Assembly (NCBI RefSeq): GCF_014529535.1
Contig: NC_050735.1
Coordinates: forward strand, 4,227,739 to 4,291,738
Length of the DNA stretch: 64,000 nt
Direction: 5' to 3'
DNA from: Bradysia coprophila
Taxonomy: Eukaryota; Arthropoda; Insecta; Diptera; Sciaridae
The stretch's first letter is position 1; each line of letters starts with the position of its first letter. The position numbers and the translations under genes were made by a program. Under the pieces are notes generated by a model that searched no databases, was not told the origin of the DNA, and was given only the letters and a program-made list of their open reading frames with translations. Positions 26,346 to 40,400 of this stretch are shown here, in pieces.

Positions 26346-29300
26346 ACACTGTAATTTTTGTTCATTGCCTTGTTCGATTTTGTGTCGTCAAAGACGAAAA
26401 TTTTGATTCAAAAATTGCCATCGGTAAAAGACTGTGTAAGTCGGAGTGAGTGTGCTTTCGATTTTATTTTTTGCTGATTCCAATAGCTATTTCAGCAGCA
26501 ACTGAATACTAAGAAAAAGAATGATTTATGTTCACTATCAATTCTTAGAAAAATTAGTGACTAAACATGGTAAATTTTACTAAAAGAAAAATCAGGTCTT
26601 TAGGCATTAAAAGTTCGTTTTTTTTTATTGAATGTATGCAGATATGATCCTTGAAAGACCACACCATGGGTCAGCGATATTGATTAAAATTCTAAAAGGA
26701 AATTCGATTAACCACTCGTAAAACAAGGACATATTATCCACTCTTTCACAAAACTATATAAATGCAACCCTCGCCAGAACGGTGGCTACAAAATTTTATA
26801 CATTGATCAAACATTAACAATATTGCAACCAGTGGTATCGTACCGTATACATGACACCGGATTTAGCGTTTTAAAATCCATTCCAACCGAAAAAAAAGTG
26901 TTTACCATAAATATTTTGGAATATTATCTCATTTGAAAATGACTAAAATTTTGAAGATTTTTTTTATCGAGAACTGTATATGTGATTCGCGAGAAATACA
27001 AGACGCATAATTTTTATGAATAAATTTTGGTTCAATGACACAATACAGAAAAAAACATCAACAAAATTAATGCAAAAAAAAAACTTCGTTCTAAATTATT
27101 GATGTTCACAAATAAAAATGTTTACGTTCGAACCGAATCGTGTTTACGTATAAATATAGCAGAAAATTGAGTCTAGAACTGCACATGAACTTTTCAAAAT
27201 TGAAATGAAATTATAGGAAATAGCGTTTGCTATTCAAATATATATATCGAGGCACATGCGAATAGTTTTAACCAAATCTACACTAATTTGAATGTACTTA
27301 CCGATATTACGCAATTGAATTTTCCGTGTACTCGTGTTACTGAATAGACCAACAAATTAGCAGATTTTAATTGTTGAAAATAATAAAGTTCAAACTCATG
27401 TTGAGATAGCAACACAGAATCTACATAATTAATTTGTGCAAATCAGTTTTCGAAAATGCATTTGATTTATGTTGGTTATATAATGTCTGAATCAGCTCTG
27501 TTGATTGGCCCTGACTTTTCAGGTTGATATAAATTAGGTTGTTATAAAAATTTAATTGGATCGATCCAAGTTATCTAACTCTAATTAACATTTGTTGGAT
27601 GAAATTATTAGAAATGAGCCACTCGAACTTGGTAAAAAAAAACGCCCGACCCTTACTCTACCAGATTCATTTGTATTGCGGTTTAAATATTTAAATTTAA
27701 ATTCAGTTTGTTCTCGGGTCCGACCCACTCCTAGTAAACATGCTACTTCTTTTACTCAATGAAGTTTTTCCCTGGCGAGGTAATTAGAACATTAATTCAT
27801 GATGTCAAAATTTGTCTACTTTGCTGAGTGAAATAACGCAAAATGGGGCTATTATGGAAAAAAGTTTTTCTCGGATGAATAGGTCCTTTCGTTCTTCGCC
27901 CAAGGGCTCATAGCACAATCACCCTCATATTCATTTTCCGGTATTAAATTTACCCATAGATACATATGCTATTAATAAGTGATAAGAGCTGTACATCTTG
28001 TGACAAGCTAGGAACACTGTAGATATAGAAAGCACAGAACACTTTCCTTGACAATGCCCAGCTTACGTCAGACTAAGAGTATTACACCTATACTTGTATC
28101 CTATTGAATATCTAAAGCTTAGTTCTATCAGACACTCTCTTGCTTATGAAAAAATCTAAAAAAAAATAGATAAGCGTGGAGATGCACAACAGGCAAATAC
28201 ACGCAAAAAAGCAAGAGGCAGAACCATGTAGAATAACAATAACAGACTGAAAAACCACATTTTCACTCATACAAATCTGTTCAATATACTCTAAAAACGT
28301 TGACCTTGAAATAATAGCCAGTCGGTGGACTATTTACAATCAAACGTAAATAAACTCAAAATTTACGTGATTGATTCGCACCTTTATTGAGTTATATGTT
28401 TCTGTGGCAAACATAAAATATCGTCACTCATCAGTGTCGGCTGTTAAATATTTTCACATTTAAATTATTTTTGAGCATAAAGAATTAGCTAAATATTTTT
28501 GTGTATATTTCGTTTGATGTCGATTTTTAAACGAACAATCTACTTCCATGACGTTAAAAGTACACAGACGTGAGATGGTGTAGAATATAACGTATTGAAT
28601 TGAGTGGTAATTTTTATCTTAATTCGATTTTACAGTTGTTTCGGTTTGTAATTGAATATAATTTAAGTTAGTAGAACGGACCTTGGCCCAGTTTTCACTT
28701 TCCATTTATTTACAAATTTTATGTGTGTTTTATTCAGCTGTATGGTTTATCATGCAAGAAAAGTTGTATAAAATTGATGAGACATTCAAATTCGATTATT
28801 ATAATATATGGTCAATGAGTTCGCTATAAATGTAACGAAGAGGTATTGGGGGGCGTTTTATTGTTTGCATTACCGTCTACGGGAACGCGCCGCGCCGGTG
28901 AATATTATTATTCAACCAAATAGTAAGTAAAATAATTTTCATTTCAAAGATGCAATAATAAAGTAACTGAACGAACTGAAACGATTGCACAATGTGTGTT
29001 TATCGTAACAAAAGCTCATGACATAAAATGCGATATTAATGTTACTCGGCTTTGATTATTCAACAATCGATATATGTAAGTGCTAGCTGGTAATTAGTTC
29101 CATTCTTGTTGAATTATCTCGTTTATTTCTATTGTATGAGTTCTTGCATTTATTTCGATTCATTTATACTCTTCTTACACCAATGAACAATTTAGTACCA
29201 GTCACTTGAGATAATTTGTGGCAATAGAAGTGGGAATGTAGAAGAGCCTTTGACCTATTGTTACATTGTAAAGTGATTTCCAAATCGAAAACTATGATAC

Positions 29301-30239
29301 GAGTACGAGATGAAAATAACGTTTCTTTCGCAGGTTGCCAAGTTAACGTTTCCTGGTAACTAAAGAACTAATTGTTTAAGATTTTAGTCTTTAGATCTTA
29401 AAGTTCACTTCTTGCTCATATATTTCCAAGAAATCTGTTTAGCCAAGATTAGCTTGTCAAGTTTCCGGTTACAAAATTTTGTTCCTCAGCAACCCAAATT
29501 ATTTGCTTTATCGACCCCATCAGTGAATTTATTCTTTGACAAATGTTCTCTGTGACAGAGACTCTGTCTTTCGTCGAAGTTATTTATTACGGTTATCAAC
29601 CTGTTCGTTTGATTGAGATATGTTAAAACTGTACATCGCTGTAATCTTGAGTAAATTGTTTTATTAGTTCTGTTGAGGGCATAAAATTATCGATAATAAG
29701 ACGTTCTGGATCAGTATACCTCAAATAAACATTGGGAAAGTTTATTAAGTCTATTATATAGAGATTCGTAGAGATTTGAAGATACAATTACCACCTTTAG
29801 TATCGTTCCCTTTTATGGCCCCTAAACGTAGTCATTAAACGTGCAAAGTCAGTCAAATCATCTAACCAATAAAATCAAGAACACAGAACACCTATTTGCA
29901 CTTGAAATAAATGTTTAATGTTTCTTTCTTTTCTGTTTCAGGTAAGTGAACGCGAAATTATTTAGCCTGTTATTATTGGTTTTCGTTGGGTGCGAATTTG
30001 AAGAAGGTAAACACTCTTCAACCGTCTGTTGTATATTTTCATCAGTTAGGGTGATCATTTCTGATCAATGCACACAGATCATGGGATCCTTTGTACTACC
30101 CTGTCATCATTAAAATCTTGAAGCCCTTTTCAGGACCTCAACTCCTTCTCAACCTATTACCTTACGCTCTACACGAGCCACTCCAGGCGAGCAAACTGAT
30201 CCCTATGATTAGGTACCAAAATGATCAGCTAATCTCTAG

Positions 30240-31130
30240 GGCAGAAAGCAAAGAGTGACTGGCGTCAGCCTCGCTTCATTAGATTGTGATTGTCAGAAAG
30301 CCACTGGGAGGACGGCTGCGTCTCACCCCTTAGGCCTTACACTAATGAAAGCAAGTAAGGCAACATTGTCGCCCGAATCACAGTCCTTGTCATTGAGATT
30401 GACAAAGCCTGTGATTTACATTCCGCTCGTTATTAACCTGGTCCAGTCTCATATTTCATCAGACTAGCCCGTTCGAACGTAAGCTTTCTCTGCAGTGAGC
30501 CAATATAAAAGCCGAGCCAGGCAGAAGCGTCACTCAACAGTGTGCCACCAAATGGCCAACCGCCAAACTTTACCATTATTTAGCCCAAAAGCCCTTACTT
30601 CCAAATTAGACTGACGAACCAGCCACCTTTGAGAAGAGGGCCTTCGGTGCAAAAGGCAAGGTGACAGCTTGTCCAGATTATGACACACTACTGAATAGCA
30701 CAACGACCCGACACGGCGACCATATCGTCCCTTTGCAAAGAGTTTTGCACAACATCGAGTACATTCCCCGGATATAAATTCAGAGAGCTGTACACTGATT
30801 GAGTGTATGCTGTCTCTGCGAGGAATCAAAATAAAAGCCGGTAAAAACTAGCATCTCTCAGCAGCATAACACCACCAATCCATCCGTCGACCTTGTCCAC
30901 TCTATAGCCCGAAAGCCTAAGCTCTATGAATAGTCCGGATCATTTTACTCATATAGAAGCAAAATAGGACCTAGCCACATCATTGAGTAAACTTTTAGAC
31001 CATAAACCAGCCGAAGGACAAAGCTGGCGAGTGAGGCAAAGCCACTAAGAGTCCTGGTAGTGACACACCACTAAGAAGAGTACCAATCTCGACAAGCCTT
31101 CCTAATGTCTCTCCGCAAAGAAATTCCGCT
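30240..31130. repeat. GC-richer block of diverged ~300-325 bp repeat units
   Basis: Base composition is visibly less AT-rich than the surrounding intron. Units begin with similar motifs near 30486 (TTTCTCTGCAGTGAGCCAAT), 30811 (GTCTCTGCGAGGAATCAAAA) and 31105 (GTCTCTCCGCAAAGAAATTCC). The first two share AATA(A)AAGCCG, CACCA.CCAA..C, TATAGCCC/TTAGCCC and GAAAGCCTAAG/AAAGCCCTTAC downstream. The first carries a TATA-box-like TATAAAAG. No open frame has recognisable homology. It could be a decayed satellite or the noncoding part of a retroelement. Confidence 0.5.
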
Positions 31131-32389
31131 TACAGCGTCCAAAAATTCACTGAAACACGTTCTCAAAATATTCGTCGTGAATTTCTGGTGGATCCAGCTG
31201 TCACTCTGTCTGTCACGCTGTCTGTTGTATATGCTCAGTTATTATACTTTTTGTATTTTATGAAACGAATTATATTTTTGCGTAAATGTAGCCACCTGCC
31301 ACATCGATTATACATGAAAAGCGGGCGTTAACGTAACATAACTTTTAACTTTGGGTCTAATGGAAAAAGCATCTTGAGATGCATCACTACTGCAGATTTC
31401 GTATCTCGCCCCGTAAGGTCAGTTCCGGCCAACTCTTATTCTATCGTCTTAAACTCTCTCACTAAGACTTCAAAGGCTTTCTTTATAGAATCTAAACCAT
31501 AACGTTCTCAATATAAATTGTAATTAATATCGACGAATTCCGACGATTCCAACCGACGGTTACAACACAAACCTAATTTCCAAAATAGATATCCGAATCC
31601 ATTGCATTTGAAATGTGTTCGACTTTTTAAATAATTGATAAGTTCACTGTGTATATATGCGTGTCCGACACGAAACATCAATGGTTCTTTGTTATTTTCT
31701 ACGTATTCATCAGAACCAACGTCCGATTAGTTTCAATTAATTTAACTGAAACCACAGACTTATTCATTCCAATTAAAGTTACTTAACTGGAAATTCTCAT
31801 ACATTTCTGATGAATGACTTATTGCTGCATGATAATTTCGAACCATTCTAGCAAATTGAATTTAATTACGATATCACCATTATTCATTGCGTTAAGCATT
31901 AATTAAGAGTTTCCTACTTGTACTCGGTGATTTGACTTAACCTTTATAACGGAAATTATACACACAAAGAATTCCATGCATTTTACTTATCATCTCACAA
32001 ATTTAATTGAAAAATGTCGAATTATTCGTTACGTATTTTTTCGTCGGGTAGTACTACTGATTTATCAGTAAGAATACAATCACTCGTATAGCAACAGAAC
32101 ATTTATGACAGCGTTGATAACGTACATTGCTGTGTATTTGTTAATCATTCAAGGTTTTCTCAGGTTAAATTGATCTTAGACATTCTACAGATACAAATAG
32201 ATACAATTTTATTGGAAATTGAATTGACATGGTTGGTCATGTGTCGTGAGCGAGCAAAGAATTGCACAATTGTGGATTACCCTTAGAGTAATGATACCTA
32301 GAGACAAAATTTGTACAATGAAATGTGGTCCCAACATCAGTTTGTATAAAATACACATCTCGTATATTCGTTTTTTTAATTAATTGGAT

Positions 32390-32895
32390 GCGTGGTTTAG
32401 GGTTTTAAATTGATTTTATTTCCAAGCTTTCGGCTACCAACAGTAGTCTTCATCAGGGAATTGTGAAGATTATTTTCTGACTGTATTGGTTACTGTGTTA
32501 TTGTGTGTGTTGCATGTTCTTAATTGTATTCCTATTGGTTTCTGTGAGATGGCCTTGAATGTTGGTGTAATCTGTTTCCATTCATTGCATAGAATTATTC
32601 CTTTATCGACAGTCATTAATGGGCCGGAATGTGGTTGGATGGCTAATCCTCTATTATTTTCCTCAGGCTGTGATCGTTTTCTCGAACTAATAATTTTTAA
32701 TTGTTCCAATTAATTTTATATCCTTTGTTTCTAATTGTCTTGCAATCGCTGACTTGTTGTATTCGTATCTCCGGACGTTACCGTGATGATCTTCTAATCG
32801 ATCAACTACCCTTTTCGATTCGCCAATGTATTTTTCTTCACATATTTTACGTAATTTTGTTCGAAATTTCCTCTCCAGGCATAATTACTCTTAGG
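32390..32895 (-). pseudogene. Penelope-like element remnant (GIY-YIG endonuclease end)
   Basis: Read on the minus strand from about 32890, a broken frame gives CEEKYIGESKRVVDRLEDHH and then KSAIARQLE. These resemble the YIG motif, the Arg-x-x-x-His region and the KSAIAxH-type motif of the GIY-YIG endonuclease at the C-terminus of Penelope-like retroelements. After an in-frame stop near 32700, the relic continues with ENNRGLAI-type sequence. It ends around 32420 with CCTGATGAAGACTACTG, GTTGGTAGCCGAAAGCTT, a type of 3' tail I associate with these elements. The reverse transcriptase part was not found, so this is a 5'-truncated dead copy. Confidence 0.55.
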
Positions 32896-33473
32896 GATTA
32901 CCTGCCTCCAAATGTTCTATTGGGCGCGTGAGACATTTCAACTAAGAATAAATTGTAAGTAACGCAATCCCATCGTACTAAACAAAAGACTAGAATCAGT
33001 GAGGTGGCTTCATTTTCCGGAAAATAATAACTATTTACATCCCTAGGGCATAAAAGTCGAAAGGTAAATTTTTCCTGGTGGGATATCAAACCATATATTG
33101 GTATTTATATACGGTAGGACCTTATGTCGAAAAAATAGCTTTAAAGTTCTTAACTGAAAGTTTAAAAGTTTAAAAACAAAATATTTTCCGACCGGAAACG
33201 TCATTTTTCTGAAAAACTTTCTGAATAATCTTTTTAAGAAAATCTTTTTGTTCTCGAATGGTAACACGGACATTTCACAGAATTTATTTTCGGTAGAGCG
33301 AAAATTGGTCAGGATTTCCCAAGAGAATTTTTTTAAAGAAAATTCATCGACCATCGACCAAACATTCATTAAAAAGCTACGGTCAAGTACTTCTGATTCT
33401 TCTAGTTCTCAAGACTTAGTAAGTATGAACATTTTCATTTCAAAACATTTGTATGGAGATGTATGGAAAATGA

Positions 33474-33694
33474 TTTACAGTCGGAAGCAGTGAAATTGCT
33501 TCAGCTGTTTTTCAGCCACAGAAACAATCAAAACTATTTATACGTTTTTATACGGTTTTACCACTACCACGTACATGCGCTCAGCAGATTCAATCTTATA
33601 GACATGTATAAACAGATTTGATTGAATGTGTGAATCAGCTGAAAAACAGCTCAAACAAAGTCAAGCTGAAATTTCACTGTCTCCGACTGTATCT
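33474..33694. mobile_element. Foldback element
   Basis: GATTTACAGTCGGAAGCAGTG, AAATTGCTTCAGCTGTTTTTCAGC at the left pairs with GCTGAAAAACAGCT and CTGAAATTTCACTGTCTCCGACTGTATC at the right, giving arms of about 50-60 bp. The loop has an inner weak pair (TATACG/CATGTATA). Similar half-motifs (TCGGTAGAG.GAAAATTGG) occur on both sides at about 33290 and 33775, so it may have split an older repeat. Confidence 0.6.
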
Positions 33695-35549
33695 TCGAGA
33701 CTAATTTTATTGTTTTTTAATTTATTTTTGTTATCGAAAGCATGGTTCAATAGAGAAATTTCGAAGGACATTATTTCGGTAGAGTGAAAATTGGGTCGTG
33801 GTCAGAGTTTTCCCAAAAACAATCTTCCTGAAAACTCATCACGTTACACGTTTGATGCCATTGTCACCGGCCATTTCGATTTTTTTTTTCCATAAACCAG
33901 GTGTAATTAGCTGGGTATAATCAGAAGTATTGACCGTGGCTTTCTATGAACTATGTCGGTAAGCCGGACTTTCGAGGACAAAAAGAATATATTTAAAAAT
34001 TTCCTTAGTTGAGAAGTATTCAGCTTCCAGTGCCTAAAAAAACATTTAACACTCGGTTGCATGAAAGATTTTTAAGCTAGGGGCCACCCTACATACGAGG
34101 CTGACGGGAGTTATGGCTGTCAAATATAACAAATGAAACAATGAATTCAATGTGATAGGAATAAGAAACATGCGGAAATTGAACATGCGTCGCGAAATAA
34201 GAGTGGGCAGAATAAACTTTATGAGAAAATTAAAGGTGAAATGTTTCTTTATAATAGAAAAATGTGATCAATGCGATGAATACAAAAAACCTTGCAATAA
34301 GTTTACGTAAGCTCTTCCATGTAATGCTTATCACGTTTACGCAAGGAACAGTATATTATTCTAAAATTAAATTATAATTGCCTTCAATTATCGAACATGT
34401 TATCATGAACTTTTATTTTACTAGTCGAAAGCTTATATATAAATTTTGGAATAAAACAATCGAAGACACCAATAACAACATATCAATATGGGACAAATAT
34501 GATGATGATAATGGAGTGTCGTTGTTGATCCAAGGTCAACAAATACATAAGAAGCCATTTGCGCCACAGAAATGTGTGGGGTATTTTACTCTGAAACAAA
34601 AGATAAAGTTGTGCAGCCGTGAATAATTATACAACTCACAATGCCGAGTACCATACAATTAGTATGCTGGAAGATGGAAAAACTGTGACGTAAACCTTTT
34701 GGTTTAAATTAATTCACAAAGAACTTGAAAATGTTCAAATGAAAACGTTAATCGGATTAACTCCACTAGTGCATTCGAGTGCAAAATGTTCCGAACACTG
34801 AATCAAAAGCGAAATTTCATCATCCACAGATAACCCCATGATCACCTCACCATACATAACGTCCATCAGCCAATCATCACTTCCACTTAACTTAAAGTCA
34901 TTGAACATCACATGTACTCATTAAAATAAAAAATTACTTTGAAAATTGCCGTTGAGGCGTCGCCTATGTCTATGTCTACCTTGAACGCAAGAAACGTTTT
35001 TCTTTTTTGTTTATTTTAAAAATTCTGTGTATTTTATCGATTCGACTTTGTTATTGTAATCTTCTATTTGCTGAAAATCGTGTAGTAAACGTGGATGATA
35101 CATCGCAATGAAGAGGTGTTCGGTATTGAGTGCATTAGACAATTTTGGTGTAGTTCACTTGAACCGTTCTAAATAACAATTTGTTTTACATTTATCTAAA
35201 TTTTTGTGTCCATGTCATACGCATCAATTTATATATTTGTGGCAATGACAAAATTGTTTGGAGTTGAAATTATAAATTCAAGATAAATTGAGAGAAGAAA
35301 AAACGATCGTTGGTGTCTTTAAACTTGAAATTTTTTGTATGACAAAAGCAAAAATAGACAAAACCTTGAACTATTGGTTTCAGACGCATTGAGTTGAGTT
35401 CTTCTGTTATGAGTTACCAAACGGAATGTTGTAGAAAATCAAATACGGCTTTTAAGTTCAAATAAGGAGCAGAAAGTTTATTCCTTTGCCTAAAATATTT
35501 CTTTGAGTTATAGAGTTATTGTGTAAAGCTCAATAGTACAATGGATTAG

Positions 35550-35935
35550 GTTAGATACTGTGAAAGAGATTCACTACATGAGGTTACAGCTTTGTGATAC
35601 TCGTTAACTCACGCGAACATTTTAAAAACAACAAGCGTCGGTAACTGTCTTTTCGACAAGTATAAAGTCTATATCCTAGCCGAACAACTACACATGTCGA
35701 AAAACAGTTACCGAAGGTTCAAAAAACCCACTTCGGAGGTTAGGCAGTATCACAAAGTTGTGTATGAATTGATTACGTAACAGCATCCAATGTATTCTGG
35801 TTTATCGAAGATCACAAAGGTATTCACGTAAAGTGAACCGAAAATATTTTTCATGTTTAATGGCTCATTTTCGGAGGAGGCAAACTGATATATAATGGAC
35901 AACTTTCGCACTGGGCAGGTAATAAAATCATTTAC
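35550..35935 (+). repeat. Dispersed repeat, related to 61229-61565
   Basis: Shared blocks in the same order and orientation include CTACATGAGGTTACA.CTTTG, TGTCTTTTCGACAAGT, AATGTATTCT, AGAATATCACAAA-type sequence, TAAA.TGAACCGAAAATATTT, TCATGT.TAATGG and GGACAGGTAATAAAA-like ends. This copy has an extra internal hairpin (GGTAACTGTCTTTTCGAC / GTCGAAAAACAGTTACC). Two copies about 26 kb apart, one in each of two unrelated introns, suggest a dispersed transposable element. No coding capacity. Confidence 0.6.
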
Positions 35936-36730
35936 TTCATTGTTTGAGGATAGTTCCTTTTTTTGTCATCGTTACGACGGTTGTGTTTGCAACGATAAAG
36001 CATTAATTGGGATGTCCCACAAAATTGCAAAGCATTGAACAAGAACGACTGTTTCTTCTAACAGTTCAACCCCGATCTCCAACGAATTGAATGCAATACT
36101 TACAACATCAAAGAAAATAAAATGGAAAATGGGTGGAATTGTTCACTTAACACTTAAGAACAATTAAATTCGATGAAAACTTTTAAGATTCCACATCCAC
36201 GCTACACGTTTAATATACAAAAGTTTCGTACGGCTGCGTCTTTAATTTAATTAACATCACACGTGTAATTGAAATAAATTAATTTAGTAATTGTTTGTAC
36301 GACAAATATTTGGAGTGAATCAACTTGCATTGTTTACAACGCCTTGACTTTATCGATAAGTAAATGCGATGTGTTATTCGTACGTCAATAGCGCGCTAGG
36401 ATTATTACGTGCTTCAAATATTAAGTATCAATTGTTGTTGCTCTGACGTATTGATTCAGATTGTGTTGGGAAAGAGATTGAAAATGATGTACCCTCATTT
36501 GTTTCCACGTGCCATTAGCACTAACATTTAATGTTTTTAAGTACTCAGTCAAGTCCCGGCACTTGATTTTTCACAATATACACCTTTATCATTGTTTTCG
36601 TTGATTATTGCGACAGTGTTCAGAATGCCGACAAGCTGCTAGCTCAAGTCGTCTAGAAATTATACTGGTACAAAGTTGTGCGGTAGTGCCATAAAATGTT
36701 CGACCTTTTTTCTTTGATATTGGATGATAA

Positions 36731-37415
36731 AGCACATAGCGACGAAGGAGGCCTAACTCAAATTGTTCAAATGTTGTCCTGTCAAGTTTGCACAGTTGTA
36801 AAAAGCAAACATTTGAATTAGGTCTCTTTCGCGTTGCTATGTGTAGCTACTCTCAAACTTGAGAAGAGAACATATGAAAAATTTGAATTAGGTCTTTTTC
36901 ACGTTGCTATGTGAAGCTGGAGTTACAGTGGCTCTAGCTACACATAGCGACGAAGAGACCTTAACTCAAATTGTTTTTTTTTGTCCTGTCAAGTTTGACA
37001 TAGTACAAAGCAAAAATTTGAGTTAGGTGTCTTTCGCGTTGATATGTAAAGAAATTTTCGCAGGGTGCCCTCCGCTGACACTTGCGATAATTTTCATTTT
37101 CGCAGGGCTTCGCAAGTAAAACACCGTACATAATTGTTTAGAGATTGTTATTTTGCCACGAGAGATTATAGCCCTCGCCTCCGGCAAAATAAAAATCTCC
37201 AAACAAGGATGTAAAGTACTATTAAACTTGAGAAGAAAACTTAAGAAAAATCTGAATTAAGTCTCTTTCGCGTCTATATGACATGGTTGTGTAGGTGGAG
37301 TTACAGTGGCTCTAGCTACACCTAGCGAAGTAGATCTAATTTAAATGTTTCTTTTGGTGTCCTGTGAAATCTGCAAAGTTGGTTAGGTGTCTTTGTGTTG
37401 CTATGTGTAGCTTTA
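36731..37415. repeat. Cluster of CATAGCGACG-family MITEs
   Basis: At least two fuller copies (36731-36848 and 36942-37053), a diverged third (about 37308-37415) and two right-half fragments (about 36850-36917 and 37210-37285) lie within 700 bp. Ends read AGCTACACATAGCGACGAAG at the left and CTCTTTCGCGTTGCTATGTG, TAGCT at the right; internal sequence includes TTGTCCTGTCAAGTTTG. A different hairpin (TGTTTAGAGATTGTTATTTTG with CAAAATAAAAATCTCCAAACA, 37127-37207) sits between them. The arrangement looks like repeated insertion into or near existing copies. Confidence 0.65.
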
Positions 37416-40400
37416 GTAAGGGTAATCTAGTTTAAGGCGAAACAGTTCGTTTACTAAGCTGCAGTTTTAAGGCAACGTCTGCATTCATTTTAGGCGTGAA
37501 AATTGTAACTTTGACAAAGCGCCCCTTTATTTTCCCCGGCTCTCTCACATCTCTGACTGTCAATACGCTTCAGTGGAAGACGAATAAAATCCAAAGCAAA
37601 CATTAAACATGGTGAATGTGCTAAAATCAACAATTTTATTATATCAAATTAAATATCATTTTCCACATTTTAATCTGAAATATAATTATCAGTCCAGACA
37701 TTATTTGCACGAAATTATTTGCTGCATTGCTTAAAAATACAAACATTTTGTAATGTCAGGCCAGAATTATCGCCGCGCACAAAAAAAAAATCCATTTCAT
37801 TTTTGTGTAATTTTATGCATGACTTTCGGATTTCGATTTGCAACCGTATGGACAAACGACCTGAGTATGGACTATATTATACAATGTAACATTAGTGTGG
37901 CTCAGAAATCTCGTCACGGTTGAATGATATGGTGAAACCCCACTAAAAGTAATTGAAAAACCATTTTATAACGATGTATCGAAAACTTTGTTTTAATTCT
38001 AACACACTTCACTTTCACGGCATACCGAACACTGTCGGCCACTTCACTCGACCACACCAACAGAAAATATTAATATTTTTGTAATTATTGAAATAGTGCG
38101 CTTCAAGGCATCTTCATCTTCAAAGGAGAACTGTTCTATAACTCGAAATTGTATCGAACGATGAATCTAGTTCATTGCGATCAATATTCAGTGTGGGGAA
38201 GTGTAATATCAAATATCTCATTAAAACTCTGATGCAAATAGAAACTGTAGCGAAATTCGAGTTTTCATTAATTCTGCGTAGCCGACGAAATAACCTTTTC
38301 AACGGAATATTGACATAAAATGGGTCATCATGGGAAGTGACTGTCGCCAACTAGTTCATAGAAATTGTGTACAAAGCGATCAGCTATCAAAGTAAAATGT
38401 TTGCAAAAACGCTTATCAAAACTTTGATTGAGTTTGAGGTGCTCCTATCATTTTAATGAAAATATTTTTCGTTATTTTCTATTCAAGTGATAGAGTACCT
38501 CAAACCCAAAAAATAATCCTCTTGTAGAGTCATCTTACTTACACAAGTTTATGAATTGCGGAACTTCAACTACGCTTTACCAGACCAGTTTGAATTAACA
38601 TCCGTATCATAACATGATACTGTGGTTCTTGCAGCCCATTTAAAGAATTCCAACCAATCTTCCACCATTACTGTTCCATTTGGTGTAATTATGCGAAAAA
38701 TAGTTCCCGGAATGAAAAAGAGACCTTCAGACGATGTTGTCGACATTTAACCTGCGAAAGAACACTATATCATATATTAAGTGGCAGTGACCATAAAAGT
38801 CGCATTCATCGCAGCATATATCAGATCATTGTACCTGAATGGAAGTGAATGAAACAAAAGGGAAAAAAATCAACAAAGCACTAACACACACAATAAACCA
38901 GCTTTTGTTGAGTCGCGTAATGAATAACGAAAAACAAATTGATTGAGTGCGAGCGATCTTGCTTTTTCGTTTCAAATAAATTGTTATAAAAGTTTGATGT
39001 TCGTACATGAACCTATTTATCCGTATGCCTAATCAAGGTCGTTTCATTTGGTTTAGAACATTTTGTGATGCGTCACAATGAAGATGAAACAAATGAACGT
39101 GAACCGATATTTCTTTGTTTTTTTTACCAAGGAAACATTACAAACATGGTAACGGTAAACGTTATTTTATTCTTATTTACTTTTTTGCGTCGACAAGCCA
39201 AACGACGACTGTCTTGAAAACTATTTTTTTTTGCTTTAACTTGAAACGTGTTTGTTCGGTTAAAACGTTACCGATGTGAATAATGTAAGTCAGTTTAAAA
39301 ATCTAACTAATTCCCAGCACAATAATACAAATGTCGTTATGTTTGAAATGTAACTTTTAAATTGAAAAGAACTTCGAACTGTAAATAATAGGTCACGTTC
39401 TTGACTTGCTCGAGAAATTTTTGTTGATGTTTGAACGTATGATGCCCGCGTGTTTTGTATGAAATTACGCTCTTCAGTGGAAAAGTATGTTTGAACTCAA
39501 GAAATATTCTTTAATTGAAATCTATTTTCTGTTCATAAATCACGTTGTATACATAAACGTTGTAGGTTCGAATTGGATGAAGTGCTTTGTCTTGTGACAC
39601 GGTGATAGTTGCAATAGTTCTTTAGATTTGTATTTTCTATTCTGTAACTAGTCTTTCTTTGTCCAGGTATATTTCAATTAAAGTCGAGGAATATCTCTTA
39701 AATGACTGAAGTATTTTCAGTTGTCTCTAGAGCTGGTTAGCCCACGAGCAAAGGCGCTGGGAGAATAAGAGGCGATGAGAAAGTAGGTCACAGGTGTGGC
39801 TCAGGATCGCTGGAAATGCTAATCTGGCCCTGATTATTTGGATACCATTTCACAAAGTAACAGAATTATTTAGAAGTCAGCCAGTCCAAATGAATTATGT
39901 GCGTCATCGCTTCACAAGCATACATTTTAAAACTAAGATCAAAGGGAATTCAAAATGTCGTATCCTATTATTTGCAAGTGCGAGGTAGTATTATCACAAC
40001 AACAACAACAAAAACTCTAAAGAGAAGAAAAACGGCAGATGGTTGGTATATTAACCAGCCTTCAACTCGATGAATACAGAAGAAAGGAAGTCTGCTGCAT
40101 GCATTTCAGAAACAAAACAAAAACTGAATTTATGCAAATTTAGTCAGAAATCATGTATATACAAGCTAACTACGACGTATGTACACAAGGAGTGGTCAGC
40201 AAGTGAAAATATTTTGAGTAGAAACGTGAAAATCACACAATGGTCCTGCCATCCATCGATCTTCGGTTGAAGAAAACCTGTAGAGAAATTTACCAGAAAT
40301 GCGCAAATTAATTGAACAAAAAATGTCGTTCTGTCTCTTCACGCATACAATCTTTGTCGCTTTTCATCGTCTGGTTAACATTGTAGAGTGAAGGACTTGG

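Noticed and set aside
30530..30829. 99-codon minus-strand frame in the GC-richer block
   Set aside because: The frame spans the repeat unit and has no similarity to known proteins; longer frames are expected by chance where GC is higher.
39720..39910. GC-richer patch resembling the 3' coding end of a LINE
   Set aside because: Translation gives fragments reminiscent of a LINE C-terminus (VTGVAQDRWKC), but with stops and no supporting motif. Too weak to annotate.
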